A DNA stretch of 64,000 nt from Flammeovirgaceae bacterium UBA976 (GCA_002292365.1 DBBU01000023.1:32832-96831), one strand, 5' to 3'; positions 46,277 to 55,813 are shown, numbered from the stretch's first letter. Notes: generated by a model from the sequence alone, not told the origin. Made by a program: numbers and translations.

Positions 46277-47314
46277 TTAGTTGTTATGCCCTATTGTGGT
46301 CAGTGCTTCATTTATTTTTTTAATCAAGGTGGGACCTTTAAATATAAATCCAGAATAAATCTGAATCAGATTTGCTCCGGCATCTATCTTTTCTAATGCC
46401 TTGCTCATATTTCCCACACCCCCAACTCCAATGATAGGTATTTTTTTATTTTTTGATCGTAGGAATTTAATTACTTCAGTGGATCGATCAGCTAAGGGTA
46501 AGCCACTTAATCCACCGGCGCCCATGTTTTTGATCACTTCTGGATTTTCCTTCAAAGGTTCTCTTGACAGGGTGGTATTGGTCGCAATAAGACCATCCAA
46601 TTGGGTTTCATCACAAATGGTTAAAATATCTATGAGCTGATCATGATTTAAATCTGGTGCTATTTTAAGGAGTAATGGTTTAGGTATTTTCTTTAATTTA
46701 TTTCTCTCTTGTACAGATTTTATAAGCGCAGTTAATGGTTTTTTATCTTGTAATTCACGCAAATTAGGTGTGTTGGGAGAACTTACGTTGATGACAAAAT
46801 AGTCAACATAGTCAAATAAGGCATCAAAGCAGGCGATGTAATCTGCGGAGGCTTTCTCGTTGGGCGTATTTTTGTTCTTCCCAATATTACCTCCTACGAT
46901 CAAATTTTTTGGCCGATTTTTTAATTGTTCAACCACGGACTTTACGCCTTTATTATTAAAACCCATTCGATTAATGATAGCCTGATCCGCAATGAGTCTA
47001 AATAATCTTGGCTTTGGATTCCCTGCTTGGGGTAGAGGCGTTACGGTTCCAATTTCGATGAAGCCAAATCCAAAACAAGATAATTCATGTAAATAATCGG
47101 CATTTTTATCAAATCCAGCAGCCAAACCCACAGGATTTGGGAATGTAATTCCCCATAATGTTTGCTCAATTTTTTTTGAGCTTATTGTGAAGAGATTTCT
47201 GATAATATTTTTGACGCCTGGAATACTGAAGCCTATTTGAAGCAAGTACATTGTTAATGAATGTGCTTTTTCAGCAGATAGAAGGAATAAGACTTTTTTG
47301 AGGAGTGCGTACAT
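46277..47314 (-). CDS. pyrD: Dihydroorotate dehydrogenase (quinone), class 2
   Basis: A 345-aa membrane-associated FMN enzyme oxidising dihydroorotate to orotate with quinone as acceptor. It has the class 2 N-terminal helix pair (about residues 1-45), then NPVGLAAGFDKNADYLHEL, substrate residues NRMGFNNKG, the catalytic-Ser region FVINVSSPNTPNLRELQ, and the FMN-binding end PIIGVGGVGNMSKALEKI. Its start overlaps the xerD stop by one base, so translation is coupled. Confidence 0.96.
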   Translation of the reverse strand: MYALLKKVLFLLSAEKAHSLTMYLLQIGFSIPGVKNIIRNLFTISSKKIEQTLWGITFPNPVGLAAGFDKNADYLHELSCFGFGFIEIGTVTPLPQAGNPKPRLFRLIADQAIINRMGFNNKGVKSVVEQLKNRPKNLIVGGNIGKNKNTPNEKASADYIACFDALFDYVDYFVINVSSPNTPNLRELQDKKPLTALIKSVQERNKLKKIPKPLLLKIAPDLNHDQLIDILTICDETQLDGLIATNTTLSREPLKENPEVIKNMGAGGLSGLPLADRSTEVIKFLRSKNKKIPIIGVGGVGNMSKALEKIDAGANLIQIYSGFIFKGPTLIKKINEALTTIGHNN

Positions 47315-48213
47315 TAACTTCTGGGATGAAATTCTTTTATCATTTGTTTTAAATAATCACGATCCAAATGTGTGTAAATTTCGGTAGTAGTAATAGATTC
47401 ATGTCCTAACATTTCTTGAACCGCTCTTAGGTCGGCACCGCCTTCTATGAGATGTGTAGCAAAGGAATGGCGAAAAGTATGCGGACTGATGTTTTTGCGA
47501 ATCCCGGCGCGCAGGGCCAAATTTTTAATAAGGGTAAAAATACTCACTCTTGATATTCTACTACCCAACTTATTTAAAAACAAGTAGTCCTCATGGCCAG
47601 GTTTTATGTGCACATGATTACGAACCTCATACTGATAGGATTTGATAAATTTCAAGGCACTTTTTCCTATGGGAGTTAAACGCTCTTTATTACCCTTCCC
47701 CAAAATACGAAGAAACCCAATGTCATCATAAATATTACTAATTTTTAAGTTGACTAATTCGGAAACTCGTAATCCAGCACTGTAAAGAGTTTCAGCCATG
47801 GCACGGTCTCGGGGTCCGCTGGCTTTACTCATATCAATGGCCTCAAATAATAGATCAATCTCATGAATACTTAAGGTGTCTGGAAGTTTTCTGCCTAATC
47901 TTGGAAGTTCGAGTAATTCTGAAGGATCGGTTGATATAAATTTTTCATAAGAAAGGTATTTGTAAAATCCTTTGATGCCTGAAACTATTCTTGCTTGTGA
48001 GTAGGGAGAAAGACCTAATTCATGGATAAATTTAATGAAATCTAATAAATCAATGGGCTTGACTTGCAATGGATCATGAATTTTTTTACTCATATCCAAA
48101 AACTCCATTAATTTTGTAACGTCTCTCGTGTAGGCATCAATAGAATTTGTTGCTAAAGCTCTTTCTAGCTTTAGGTAATTCTTGAACTGTGTGATATGGA
48201 GATTCCAACTCAT
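47314..48213 (-). CDS. xerD: Tyrosine recombinase XerD
   Basis: A 299-aa site-specific recombinase that resolves chromosome dimers at dif. The N-terminal SAM-like domain spans about residues 1-95. Catalytic residues: Arg in LYSAGLRVSELVNL, Lys in GKGNKERLTPIG, His-x-x-Arg in SPHTFRHSFATHL, His in MLGHESITTTEIYTH and the nucleophile Tyr in the same segment. It heads the run xerD-pyrD-ftsK-lolA-pyrF and is divergent from aroQ with only 23 nt between them. Confidence 0.95.
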   Translation of the reverse strand: MSWNLHITQFKNYLKLERALATNSIDAYTRDVTKLMEFLDMSKKIHDPLQVKPIDLLDFIKFIHELGLSPYSQARIVSGIKGFYKYLSYEKFISTDPSELLELPRLGRKLPDTLSIHEIDLLFEAIDMSKASGPRDRAMAETLYSAGLRVSELVNLKISNIYDDIGFLRILGKGNKERLTPIGKSALKFIKSYQYEVRNHVHIKPGHEDYLFLNKLGSRISRVSIFTLIKNLALRAGIRKNISPHTFRHSFATHLIEGGADLRAVQEMLGHESITTTEIYTHLDRDYLKQMIKEFHPRS

Positions 48214-48220
48214 TAGAAAG

Positions 48221-48228
48221 CAAAAGTA
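48221..48228 (-). promoter_or_regulatory. Candidate -7 box for xerD
   Basis: Read on the - strand it is TACTTTTG (TAnnTTTG), 7 nt before the xerD ATG at 48213, inside the 23-nt gap to aroQ. The promoter would require its -33 element within aroQ; no clear TTG is seen there. Confidence 0.35.
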
Positions 48229-48236
48229 ATCAGGAC

Positions 48237-48656
48237 ATGCAAATAGCTATCATTAACGGACCAAATTTAAATTTACTAGGCAAAAGAGAAACAGACATTT
48301 ATGGCCATGAAGATTTTGATACTTTCTTTACCCAACTCAAATCCAAATATGATCAGGTAGATTTGAGCTATTATCAGTCAAATGCGGAGGGTAAAATTGT
48401 TTCTAAAATTCAAGAATTAGGATTTGAGGTAGATGGAATCATAATTAATCCTGCGGCCTATTCTCATACTTCTATTGCCATAAGAGATGCGATATCCTCT
48501 ATCAAAGCACCCGTAATGGAAGTACACATATCTAATGTTTACGCCCGTGAAGCTTTCAGGAATCACAGTCATGTCAGTGCCGTCGCGGTTGGAGTCATTA
48601 GCGGTTTAGGACTCAAAGGATATACATTGGCACTGGACTATTTCTGCCATCAATGA
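48237..48656 (+). CDS. aroQ: Type II 3-dehydroquinate dehydratase
   Basis: A 139-aa flavodoxin-like enzyme of the shikimate pathway, converting 3-dehydroquinate to 3-dehydroshikimate. The signature IAIINGPNLNLLGKRETDIYG carries the conserved Arg and the Tyr nucleophile loop. The catalytic His is in INPAAYSHTSIAIRDA, and the later VHISNVYAREAFRNHS is also conserved. Length is normal. The last 4 nt overlap the start of the aminotransferase gene. Confidence 0.96.
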   Translation: MQIAIINGPNLNLLGKRETDIYGHEDFDTFFTQLKSKYDQVDLSYYQSNAEGKIVSKIQELGFEVDGIIINPAAYSHTSIAIRDAISSIKAPVMEVHISNVYAREAFRNHSHVSAVAVGVISGLGLKGYTLALDYFCHQ

Positions 48657-49705
48657 AGCAGACTTCATTTTATCCTGGACCTTCCACGATTCATCCGAGT
48701 ATTCCGAGTTTGGTGAAGGATGCTTACGATAAAGGCATTTTGTCTGTCAATCACAGGAGTTCTGATTTTATGGAATTGTCATTTGCTTCCAAATCACAAT
48801 TGAGATCCCAGTTGAATGTGCCAGATGACTATGATATTATTTTTATTTCCTCCGCTACCGAAGCCTGGGAAATATTACCCCAATCCCTCACGAGTAAGAC
48901 CAGTCAACATTTTTTTAATGGTGCATTTGGATTGAAATGGGCCTATATGACCAAAAATTTGGGTGTTGAAGTCATCAAATCTCCTTTTGATGTTAATGAA
49001 TATTTGCCTGTCGATCAAATCAATTCCTTAGCCGATTGGCTTTGTGTCACAGCTTGTGAGACCTCTAATGGGACTATGGTAGATCTGAATGTTTTGCAGG
49101 AACTGTTTTCACGACGTTTGCCTCATCAGTTGATTGCGGTAGATGCGACCTCCGCATTAGGAGGGGTCATTTTGAATTTTCAATTAGCAGATTATTGGTT
49201 TGCCTCTTGCCAAAAATGCTTGGGACTGCCTGCAGGACTGGGCTTATTGATAGTTTCTCCTGCAGCCATTGAGCGCGGGCGTCTATTGGGAGAACGGTCA
49301 CATTACAATAGCTTTTTAAATCTGGTTGAGCATGCCCGAAAGGAGCAAACTCATTATACTCCAAACGTACTGAATATTTATTTACTTTGGAGAACGCTGG
49401 CTGCAGGACCCCCTATAGTAGTTACTGATAGACGATTACGAGATCGAATAGTTGACTTGAATTCAATCATTGAGTCCAATGGAACTTTGGATTGGTTGGT
49501 TTCTAATGCTTCTTTGAGATCTCCTACGGTGATCACTTTAAAAACCTCAGATCCAATGGAATTAAAGGAAAGGGCATTATCCCAAAAGATGATCTTGGGT
49601 AATGGCTACGGAGCGTGGAAAGAGAATACGGTGAGAATAGCAAATTTCCCTGCAATGGGAGACATTCAGTTCCAGATATTTATGGAGTGGATGTCCAATT
49701 TATAA
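48653..49705 (+). CDS. Class V aminotransferase, SerC-like
   Basis: A 350-aa PLP enzyme. The start SFYPGPSTIHPSI is that of phosphoserine aminotransferase-like proteins. The PLP Asp is in LIAVDATSALGGV and the PLP Lys in FASCQKCLGLPAG. It may act on a small amino acid; phosphoserine is a possibility but the phosphate-binding residues cannot be checked here. It overlaps aroQ by 4 nt, so it is in the same operon, and rnhA follows 50 nt later. Confidence 0.85.
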   Translation: MKQTSFYPGPSTIHPSIPSLVKDAYDKGILSVNHRSSDFMELSFASKSQLRSQLNVPDDYDIIFISSATEAWEILPQSLTSKTSQHFFNGAFGLKWAYMTKNLGVEVIKSPFDVNEYLPVDQINSLADWLCVTACETSNGTMVDLNVLQELFSRRLPHQLIAVDATSALGGVILNFQLADYWFASCQKCLGLPAGLGLLIVSPAAIERGRLLGERSHYNSFLNLVEHARKEQTHYTPNVLNIYLLWRTLAAGPPIVVTDRRLRDRIVDLNSIIESNGTLDWLVSNASLRSPTVITLKTSDPMELKERALSQKMILGNGYGAWKENTVRIANFPAMGDIQFQIFMEWMSNL

Positions 49706-49755
49706 GGGGTAGTCATGTCTTTGGGTAAGAAGATTATGTCCCAATTTACTATTAA

Positions 49756-50232
49756 ATGAGCGTTTTAATTATGATTCGTATTTACACAGATGGTGCTGCT
49801 AAAGGAAATCCAGGAAATGGGGGTTATGGTGCAATTTTGGATTATCAAGGGCAGCGTAAAGAGTTGGCTCAAGGATTTCGTATGACCACTAATAATAGGA
49901 TGGAACTATTGGCTGTGATCGTAGGACTGGAAGCGATTAAAAAACCTGGCTGGGAAGTTGAAGTCATCTCTGATTCAAAATATGTGGTAGATACGGTTGA
50001 AAAAGGCTGGCTGAAAAACTGGGTAAAAAAGGCGTTTAAGGGCAAAAAGAATATTGATTTATGGAAACGCTATCTAGATGCGGCTAAAACGCATAAGGTT
50101 AGATTTAAATGGATCAAAGGTCATGCTGGACATCTTGAAAATGAGCGTTGTGATTACCTAGCGGTAAGTGCAGCAGAAGGCGATCATTTGTTAATTGACC
50201 ACGCATTTGAAGAAACAAGAAATGCCCAATGA
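49756..50232 (+). CDS. rnhA: Ribonuclease HI
   Basis: A 158-aa endonuclease degrading RNA in RNA-DNA hybrids. The D-E-D-D catalytic residues appear as IYTDGAAKGNPGNGGYGAIL, the Glu of NRMELLAVI, the Asp of ISDSKYVVDTV, and the Asp in ENERCDYLA. A second ATG at 49771 would give 153 aa, starting M-I-R-I-Y-T-D-G; this is closer to relatives but cannot be decided here. It overlaps the trmN6 start by 11 nt. Confidence 0.95.
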   Translation: MSVLIMIRIYTDGAAKGNPGNGGYGAILDYQGQRKELAQGFRMTTNNRMELLAVIVGLEAIKKPGWEVEVISDSKYVVDTVEKGWLKNWVKKAFKGKKNIDLWKRYLDAAKTHKVRFKWIKGHAGHLENERCDYLAVSAAEGDHLLIDHAFEETRNAQ

Positions 50233-50935
50233 TTATTTTCAATTTAAACAATTCAAGATAAATCAAGCCAGAAGCGGCATGAAGGTGACGACCGAAGCAT
50301 GTCTATTTGGAGCTCTGATTGAAGGGTCTAAAAGTCAAAGCATATTGGATATTGGGTCGGGCACAGGTCTTTTAGGGCTGATGCTTGCTCAAAGATCGAC
50401 TGCGAAGGTTAGCTGTGTTGAAATTGAGCGATCTGCTTCGCTAGATATGGAGCAAAACATCAAGCAAAGTCCCTGGTCCAACAGAATTAAAGGATATCAT
50501 GAAGACATTCAAGATTTTTTAGTTCGAAGGTCAGGGATATACGATACCATTGTTTCCAACCCACCTTTTTATCAAGGTCATCTTCCGGCGGAGCATCCCC
50601 AACGCCGACAAGCCCTTCATCAGTCTTCTTTGACCTATAAAATATTGGTCAACGCAGTAAAAGCAGCCTTGTCTCCATCCGGTATGTTTTGGGTGATATA
50701 TCCCTTCTATGAAAGCCGAGTCTTTCATTCGTATGCAAAAGAGTTGGGCGTATATCGGAGAAGTTATATTAACATATATAAAAAGGACGGACAGAAGAAT
50801 ATATTCAGGCAGATTTCTTGTTTCGATAAAAAATCAGAAAAGTGTTCAGTCAAGGAAATAAGTATAAGAAATAATAAAGGAGATTATAGTCAGGATTTCA
50901 TCAAACTAGTAAAGCCTTATTATTTCAATTTATAA
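50222..50935 (+). CDS. trmN6: tRNA1(Val) adenine-37 N6-methyltransferase
   Basis: A class I SAM methyltransferase of 237 aa from ATG 50222 (a TTG at 50195 would add nine residues). The family start FQFKQFKINQARSGMKVTTE is followed by SAM motif I ILDIGSGTGLLGLMLAQ and the adenine N6-methyltransferase motif N-P-P-F in TIVSNPPFYQGHLP. It modifies A37 of tRNA1(Val). Translationally coupled to rnhA. The last ~60 residues are Lys-rich, probably for tRNA binding. Confidence 0.92.
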   Translation: MPNDYFQFKQFKINQARSGMKVTTEACLFGALIEGSKSQSILDIGSGTGLLGLMLAQRSTAKVSCVEIERSASLDMEQNIKQSPWSNRIKGYHEDIQDFLVRRSGIYDTIVSNPPFYQGHLPAEHPQRRQALHQSSLTYKILVNAVKAALSPSGMFWVIYPFYESRVFHSYAKELGVYRRSYINIYKKDGQKNIFRQISCFDKKSEKCSVKEISIRNNKGDYSQDFIKLVKPYYFNL

Positions 50936-50968
50936 TGACAACAATTTTTTTTAAAAGGTTCACGCGGA

Positions 50969-52294
50969 TCATCTCGCAGAGGTATCTCTTTCAAAAAACT
51001 TTAAACCGTGACGAGACAATTCATCAAGGACGGGCTCATATATTTTTTTGATGGTGGGAACTTGCACACCTGTGACTTTGATTTTATCTTCCATCAATAA
51101 TTTTGCCGTGACCCCCAAGGGTAAACCTACTGTTTTGCTCATAGCTGTATGTACTTGATCTTTACCTTCGACGACTAAATGGGTTTGAATTTGCTTGATT
51201 TTATTGTTTTCGATGTAATCAAACTTATGCCACATGACAATCAGATCTCTTTCGGAATCATCTAAGGTCCATTTCTTTTTCAAAATATGCTCGAGTACCT
51301 GTGCAGGAGTTCCTTCTTGAAGTCCAATGAGTTGATCATCAAATATTCCAATCCACTTGAGCTTATACATTTCTTCAGATTCCATACCAATATTGAGGTA
51401 GTGAGCTAATTTTAGTTCTATGGAATCATTGGGATTATATTGCAAAAAAGTATTTATGAACTGTCTGTGGGTCATATCTTCCAATCCAAATAAGGTATAA
51501 CTGTCGTCAGTAGCTCCTATTTGTACAAAAGCATCCCATGCTTTGCAAAATCCGGGACGCCTAAGGGTTCCTCTATAAAGGGTGTTGATACCTTTTAATT
51601 TATATACATCTAGATATTTCAGTGAGTCGCGATTAGCATACCCTTCAAAATAACCATACTCAGGAATATGAATAACCTCTGTTCTTTGAAATAATTTTTG
51701 ATAAGGAATATATTTCAATCTGCCTTCTTGAATAAATTTAACAATCCCAATTCCGGCAAGAACCACATTACGAGGATTCCAAGTAAATTTGTATTGCCAA
51801 GGATTATCAACTTTTTGATCATCAGCTAAGAGCCCCCCTGTAAAAGTTTCAAAAGCGGTTAATTTATGACCTGCTGATTTTATTTTATCCAAAATGCGCA
51901 TTGCCGACATGTGGTCAATACCTGGGTCGAGTCCCATTTCCATAATGCAGCAAATTCCTTTGGATTCAAATGATGAAGAAAGTTTTTGAATTTCATCTGA
52001 AACATAGGAAGCCGTGAGCATGGATATGCCTAAATCAGCACAAATCACTGCAACGGGCAAATGCAAGGTTGGGGGAAGCATACTGATGACCAAATCGGAA
52101 GTTTTTAATTGCGCTCGAGCAGTTTCAGTATCTAGGATATCGAAAGGAATGATTTTTGAACCAGGGAATTTTTTTTCTGCAATCTCAGGTATTTTTTCTC
52201 CAATAATGACGTTAAAAGATGTTTTTTCCATCATTAGATACTCAATCAATACGGTTGAGGATCGTCCGGCGCCTAACACGAAAATATTTTTCAT
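50969..52294 (-). CDS. Saccharopine dehydrogenase family protein
   Basis: A 441-aa NAD(P)-dependent protein. The Rossmann motif VLGAGRSSTVLIEYLM is at the N-terminus, LVISMLPPTLHLPVAVICAD follows, and MEMGLDPGIDHMSAMRI holds the family's catalytic region. It belongs to the saccharopine/lysine ketoglutarate reductase-like group, which acts on lysine or similar amino acids. No partner lysine ketoglutarate reductase is nearby. It lies 20 nt after the SDR gene on the same strand. Confidence 0.9.
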   Translation of the reverse strand: MKNIFVLGAGRSSTVLIEYLMMEKTSFNVIIGEKIPEIAEKKFPGSKIIPFDILDTETARAQLKTSDLVISMLPPTLHLPVAVICADLGISMLTASYVSDEIQKLSSSFESKGICCIMEMGLDPGIDHMSAMRILDKIKSAGHKLTAFETFTGGLLADDQKVDNPWQYKFTWNPRNVVLAGIGIVKFIQEGRLKYIPYQKLFQRTEVIHIPEYGYFEGYANRDSLKYLDVYKLKGINTLYRGTLRRPGFCKAWDAFVQIGATDDSYTLFGLEDMTHRQFINTFLQYNPNDSIELKLAHYLNIGMESEEMYKLKWIGIFDDQLIGLQEGTPAQVLEHILKKKWTLDDSERDLIVMWHKFDYIENNKIKQIQTHLVVEGKDQVHTAMSKTVGLPLGVTAKLLMEDKIKVTGVQVPTIKKIYEPVLDELSRHGLKFFERDTSAR

Positions 52295-52314
52295 TTAATG
52301 AAGAATTTTGGAGT

Positions 52315-53070
52315 TTATTTTTGTTGTTTATTTAAAATATTTGAAGAGGCTTGCGCTAAAGGTAGAACGACCATATCTCCTATATTCACATGTTTGGGTC
52401 GGCTGAGCATGAAAGAGATACACTCGGCGATGTCCTTTGCTTGAAGGGGATCATAGCCCTTATAGATTTCTTTGGCTTTTTCAAGATCTCCTTTAAACCG
52501 AACCTGTGAAAATTCCGTTTCAACCAAGCCAGGTTTGATTTCGGAGACTTTGATACCGTATGCATTTAAATCCATTCGCATCCCTTTAGTTAAAGCATCT
52601 ACGGCAAATTTTGAAGCATTATATACATTTCCACGCGGATATACGTCGGTGCCGGCGATAGAGCCTAAGTTAATAATATGTCCTGCTTGTGCTTTGATCA
52701 TTTTGGGGATAACGGCGCGCGAAACATACAGCAGGCCTTTGACATTGATGTCAATCATTGCGTCCCAATCTTGGGTATCGCCTTCATGGATAAAACTCAA
52801 GCCATGTGCATTACCTGCATTGTTGATTAATACGGAAATCTTTTGCCATTTAGTAGGTAGCGAATCAATGAAATGGGATACCGCTAACTGGTCCCGTACA
52901 TCGAAAGAACCGATTAATATTTCGGTCCTATTATTCAATCCTTTGGATAGTGCTTCTAAGCGCGAAATACGGCGGCCACAAATTATGAGTCGGTATTGGT
53001 CTGCGACTTGTTGGGCTATCGCTTTCCCAATCCCACTCGAGGCTCCCGTAATGAGGGCGATCGGTTTCAT
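52315..53070 (-). CDS. Short-chain dehydrogenase, YdfG-type
   Basis: A 251-aa NADP-dependent SDR enzyme resembling YdfG, which oxidises L-allo-threonine, serine and 3-hydroxy acids. Cofactor motif TGASSGIGKAIA, NNAG in INNAGNAHGLSF, catalytic Ser in INLGSIAGTDVYP and Y-x3-K in YNASKFAVDAL. Cytoplasmic. Precedes the saccharopine dehydrogenase-like gene in the same direction, so they may share a transcript. Confidence 0.9.
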   Translation of the reverse strand: MKPIALITGASSGIGKAIAQQVADQYRLIICGRRISRLEALSKGLNNRTEILIGSFDVRDQLAVSHFIDSLPTKWQKISVLINNAGNAHGLSFIHEGDTQDWDAMIDINVKGLLYVSRAVIPKMIKAQAGHIINLGSIAGTDVYPRGNVYNASKFAVDALTKGMRMDLNAYGIKVSEIKPGLVETEFSQVRFKGDLEKAKEIYKGYDPLQAKDIAECISFMLSRPKHVNIGDMVVLPLAQASSNILNKQQK

Positions 53071-53122
53071 GTTTTTTGTATCATCGTTATGATAGGCAAA
53101 TTACCAAATTTACCCGTGATAA

Positions 53123-53893
53123 CTAATATTTACCTTTTCTTCTTTTAAGATAAGTTGGCCCACCTTCAAAAGTGATGAAGGCGGTAACGTTGTGAGTAGT
53201 CAATTTACTTAAGGCAGCATCAAAATCATTGGATGTATTGGATAATAAATTGCGAAAGCCAAAAGAATAGCGAATTTCAGGAGTGAATTTGAAGAGTTCA
53301 TAAAAAATATCAAAACCCATACCTATATCGAATGTAGTGTTAAAGTTTTTAAGCTCTAATTTCTGCCTTGTTCTCACTCCATCTCCTCTGCCTGCGGCTT
53401 CAAATTGAAAATTGGGCCCTGCAATCAAATACATATTTGAATTACCCCGCCTTGCCGATTTATATTTGAAAAGGAGGGGTATTTCGAGCATCGTAGCGTC
53501 TTTAAATTCGAGGAGGTCATCTTGGCCATCAACATATCTGTAGGTAAGGTCGTATTCATAAAACGCAACGGTAGGAGTAATTCTAAAATTCAGATATTGA
53601 AAAACATAAAAATCAACTACAAAGCCTAATTTGAAACCAAAATGCTTTCCCGGAGCTATAGAGTGCAAGCTATCCATACGCGGACTAACAAAATCATCAT
53701 TGTATTTGATTCGATAATCCGAACTATGAATACCTATTAAAAAACCATAATGAACATATTGCTCATCATAATCCCAAAGGTTGTCATAATTTAAATTTTG
53801 TCCTTGAAGTCCAATGAAATTGCAAAGGCTTAAAATTATTATTATTTGGAGCCGGAGTAAATAGAACTTATCCCTAGTGTGAGTGGCGTACAT
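53123..53893 (-). CDS. porT: PorT family outer-membrane protein, type IX secretion
   Basis: A 256-aa outer-membrane beta-barrel of the PorT/SprT family, needed for protein secretion by the type IX system and gliding motility in Bacteroidota. A signal segment at about residues 13-32 ends near LQGQ-NLNY. Barrel strands with alternating aromatics follow ([20 protein letters not shown], then [15 protein letters not shown]). Its long overlap of 52 nt with the end of ubiE implies coupled translation. The ubiE-porT neighbourhood is conserved in the phylum. Length agrees with known PorT. Confidence 0.85.
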   Translation of the reverse strand: MYATHTRDKFYLLRLQIIIILSLCNFIGLQGQNLNYDNLWDYDEQYVHYGFLIGIHSSDYRIKYNDDFVSPRMDSLHSIAPGKHFGFKLGFVVDFYVFQYLNFRITPTVAFYEYDLTYRYVDGQDDLLEFKDATMLEIPLLFKYKSARRGNSNMYLIAGPNFQFEAAGRGDGVRTRQKLELKNFNTTFDIGMGFDIFYELFKFTPEIRYSFGFRNLLSNTSNDFDAALSKLTTHNVTAFITFEGGPTYLKRRKGKY

Positions 53894-54564
53894 TGGTTTT
53901 TCTGAAATCCTATTTTATTTAATATGTTTAAAAAATCATCACCATCAGGAAAAGCTTTTACAGAATCGGGCAGGTAAGTATAGGCTGCGTGATTCTTTGA
54001 AATCAATTTTCCTATTTTGGGTAAAATCCATTGAAAATAAAACTGATAAATTTGTTTAAATGGGAATGATTTAGGCTTAGAGAATTCCAAGATGACCACC
54101 TTTCCACCAGGTTTGAGTACCCGAAGCATATCTGACAATCCCTTTTCTAGGTTTTCAAAGTTTCTTACACCAAAAGAAACGATGACGGCGTCAAAAAAAT
54201 TGTCTTCAAAAGGTAAAATTTCAGAATCTCCACTTAAAAGTTCGATTTTATTTGTTAGATTTTTTTTTGTGAGTTTTTCTCTACCTACAGAAAGCATACC
54301 CTCGCTTATATCTACACCTATGATTTTTTCAGGATGAAGAGAAAGCGCTTCGATGGCGAAGTCACCTGTCCCTGTAGCAATATCTAAAATTAATTTAGGT
54401 TGATGCTTTTTAAGCAATCGCACGGCCTGTTTTCTCCAAAGTATGTCAATACCAAGGCTGAGAAAATGGTTTAAAAAATCATATTTGCCACTTATACTGT
54501 TAAACATGGCCGCAATCTGTTCTTTCTTACTTGTGTCCTTATCTTTGTATGGAAGTACGTTCAT
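53842..54564 (-). CDS. ubiE: Demethylmenaquinone C-methyltransferase
   Basis: A 240-aa SAM methyltransferase making menaquinone from demethylmenaquinone (MenG/UbiE family) in the cytoplasm. The signature [21 protein letters not shown] is followed by SAM motif [16 protein letters not shown], the acidic [15 protein letters not shown], and the late [16 protein letters not shown] block. It is the first gene of a leftward pair with porT and is divergent from engB. Confidence 0.95.
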   Translation of the reverse strand: MNVLPYKDKDTSKKEQIAAMFNSISGKYDFLNHFLSLGIDILWRKQAVRLLKKHQPKLILDIATGTGDFAIEALSLHPEKIIGVDISEGMLSVGREKLTKKNLTNKIELLSGDSEILPFEDNFFDAVIVSFGVRNFENLEKGLSDMLRVLKPGGKVVILEFSKPKSFPFKQIYQFYFQWILPKIGKLISKNHAAYTYLPDSVKAFPDGDDFLNILNKIGFQKNQCTPLTLGISSIYSGSK

Positions 54565-54620
54565 TTATTGCAATATTAACTGATGCCCAACTTGTTTTTA
54601 TATTTCAAACTTTTTTTTTA

Positions 54621-55217
54621 ATGAATTCTATCAAATCTGCTTATTTTGTCAAGAGTAGCCCAGCACTTTCTGAATGTCCGGAATCGAAATTACCTGAATA
54701 TGCATTTGTCGGCCGCTCTAACGTCGGAAAGTCATCTTTATTAAACTGTATAACTAACAGGAAAAAACTGGCTAAAGTTTCCGTTAAGCCGGGGAAAACT
54801 CAACTGATTAATCATTTTTTGATAGATAATAGTTGGTATTTGGTTGATCTTCCAGGTTATGGTTGGGCTAAAGTAGCCAAAACTGAAAAAGCCAAATGGA
54901 AATTGATGATCAATGAATATTTACAGCTGCGTGAAAATTTGCATTGTGTTTTTCTACTTATAGACTCTAGGCATGAGCCTCAGGCGATTGATCTCGAATT
55001 TATGAGGTGGCTTGGCTTAAATGAAATTCCTTTTGTGATTGTTTTTACAAAGACCGATAAATTGGGTAAGGTCAACTTGCAAAAAAGCTTAGATCATTAT
55101 CGGGAAGTTTTAAGACTAGAATGGGACGAGCTACCGGTTCAGTTCCAAACTTCATCTATTTCCGGAGAAGGGAAAGATGAAATACTTGAATATGTCAGAC
55201 AAATTAATGGTGAGTAA
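54621..55217 (+). CDS. engB: Ribosome biogenesis GTPase EngB (YsxC/YihA)
   Basis: A 198-aa TrmE-Era-like GTPase for large ribosomal subunit assembly. I start at ATG 54621. G1 is FVGRSNVGKSSLLN, G2 includes the Thr in SVKPGKTQLIN, G3 LVDLPGYGWAKV, G4 FTKTDKLGK and G5 TSSISGEG. The ATG follows a run of T residues and no ribosome-binding site is seen, which is usual for the phylum. The DUF5606 gene follows 56 nt later. Confidence 0.95.
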   Translation: MNSIKSAYFVKSSPALSECPESKLPEYAFVGRSNVGKSSLLNCITNRKKLAKVSVKPGKTQLINHFLIDNSWYLVDLPGYGWAKVAKTEKAKWKLMINEYLQLRENLHCVFLLIDSRHEPQAIDLEFMRWLGLNEIPFVIVFTKTDKLGKVNLQKSLDHYREVLRLEWDELPVQFQTSSISGEGKDEILEYVRQINGE

Positions 55218-55223
55218 TTTTAA

Positions 55224-55254
55224 TTGGGTGAGCCGATTTCTTTCTTTACTTTTG
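55224..55254 (+). promoter_or_regulatory. Bacteroidota promoter before the DUF5606 gene
   Basis: TTG at 55224-55226, a 20-nt spacer and TACTTTTG at 55247-55254 match the phylum consensus TTG-N19 to 21-TAnnTTTG. The start codon of DUF5606 lies 19 nt further on. This is the best-matching promoter I found in the window. Confidence 0.6.
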
Positions 55255-55273
55255 CATAAAAAAATTGGAGAAT

Positions 55274-55813
55274 ATGAAGTTTACTGAAATTGCAGCTCTA
55301 TCAGGTAAAGGAGGTTTATTTAAGGTAATCAATCCAACTCGGACAGGTGTCATTTTAGAATCAATTGACGGATCCAAAAAACGAATGATTGCTGGGACAA
55401 GTGCCAAGGTATCTGTGCTTTCAGAAATCTCAATTTATATTTTGGATGGAGCAGAATCCATTGCTTTGTTAGAGGTTTTTAGGGTCATCCACAAAACTTA
55501 CGCTGGAGAAATAGGATTGGATAAAAAATCTGACCCTGAAGAACTTAAATCTTTTTTCAAAAGTATTTTACCTAATTACGATGTAGATAGAGTCTATTTA
55601 TCGGATATCAAAAAAGTGATTACCTGGTACCAAAGTCTGTTAAGTTTAGATCTTGGTCACCTTATGGAAGAGGACGCTCTTGAGGCGAACACTAAAGAAG
55701 AAGCTAAACCCCAAGGCTCAGGTGTTCTTGAAAAAGACAAAGTCAAGAAAAATAATAAAAATAGCAATAAATCAACGAAAAAAGTCAAGAAAGGTCAAGA
55801 ATCAGCTTCCTAA
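55274..55813 (+). CDS. DUF5606 protein
   Basis: A 179-aa protein of a Bacteroidota-specific family (start at ATG 55274). The N-terminal ~55 residues (FTEIAALSGKGGLFKVINPT, SKKRMIAGTSAKVSVLSEIS) look like a small SH3-type beta-barrel, and the middle is helical (VFRVIHKTYAGEIG, SDIKKVITWYQSLLSL). The tail from about 145 is Lys/Asn/Ser-rich and probably disordered, as in nucleic-acid-associated proteins. Function is unknown. It overlaps the convergent gene's 3' end by 12 nt. Confidence 0.88.
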   Translation: MKFTEIAALSGKGGLFKVINPTRTGVILESIDGSKKRMIAGTSAKVSVLSEISIYILDGAESIALLEVFRVIHKTYAGEIGLDKKSDPEELKSFFKSILPNYDVDRVYLSDIKKVITWYQSLLSLDLGHLMEEDALEANTKEEAKPQGSGVLEKDKVKKNNKNSNKSTKKVKKGQESAS

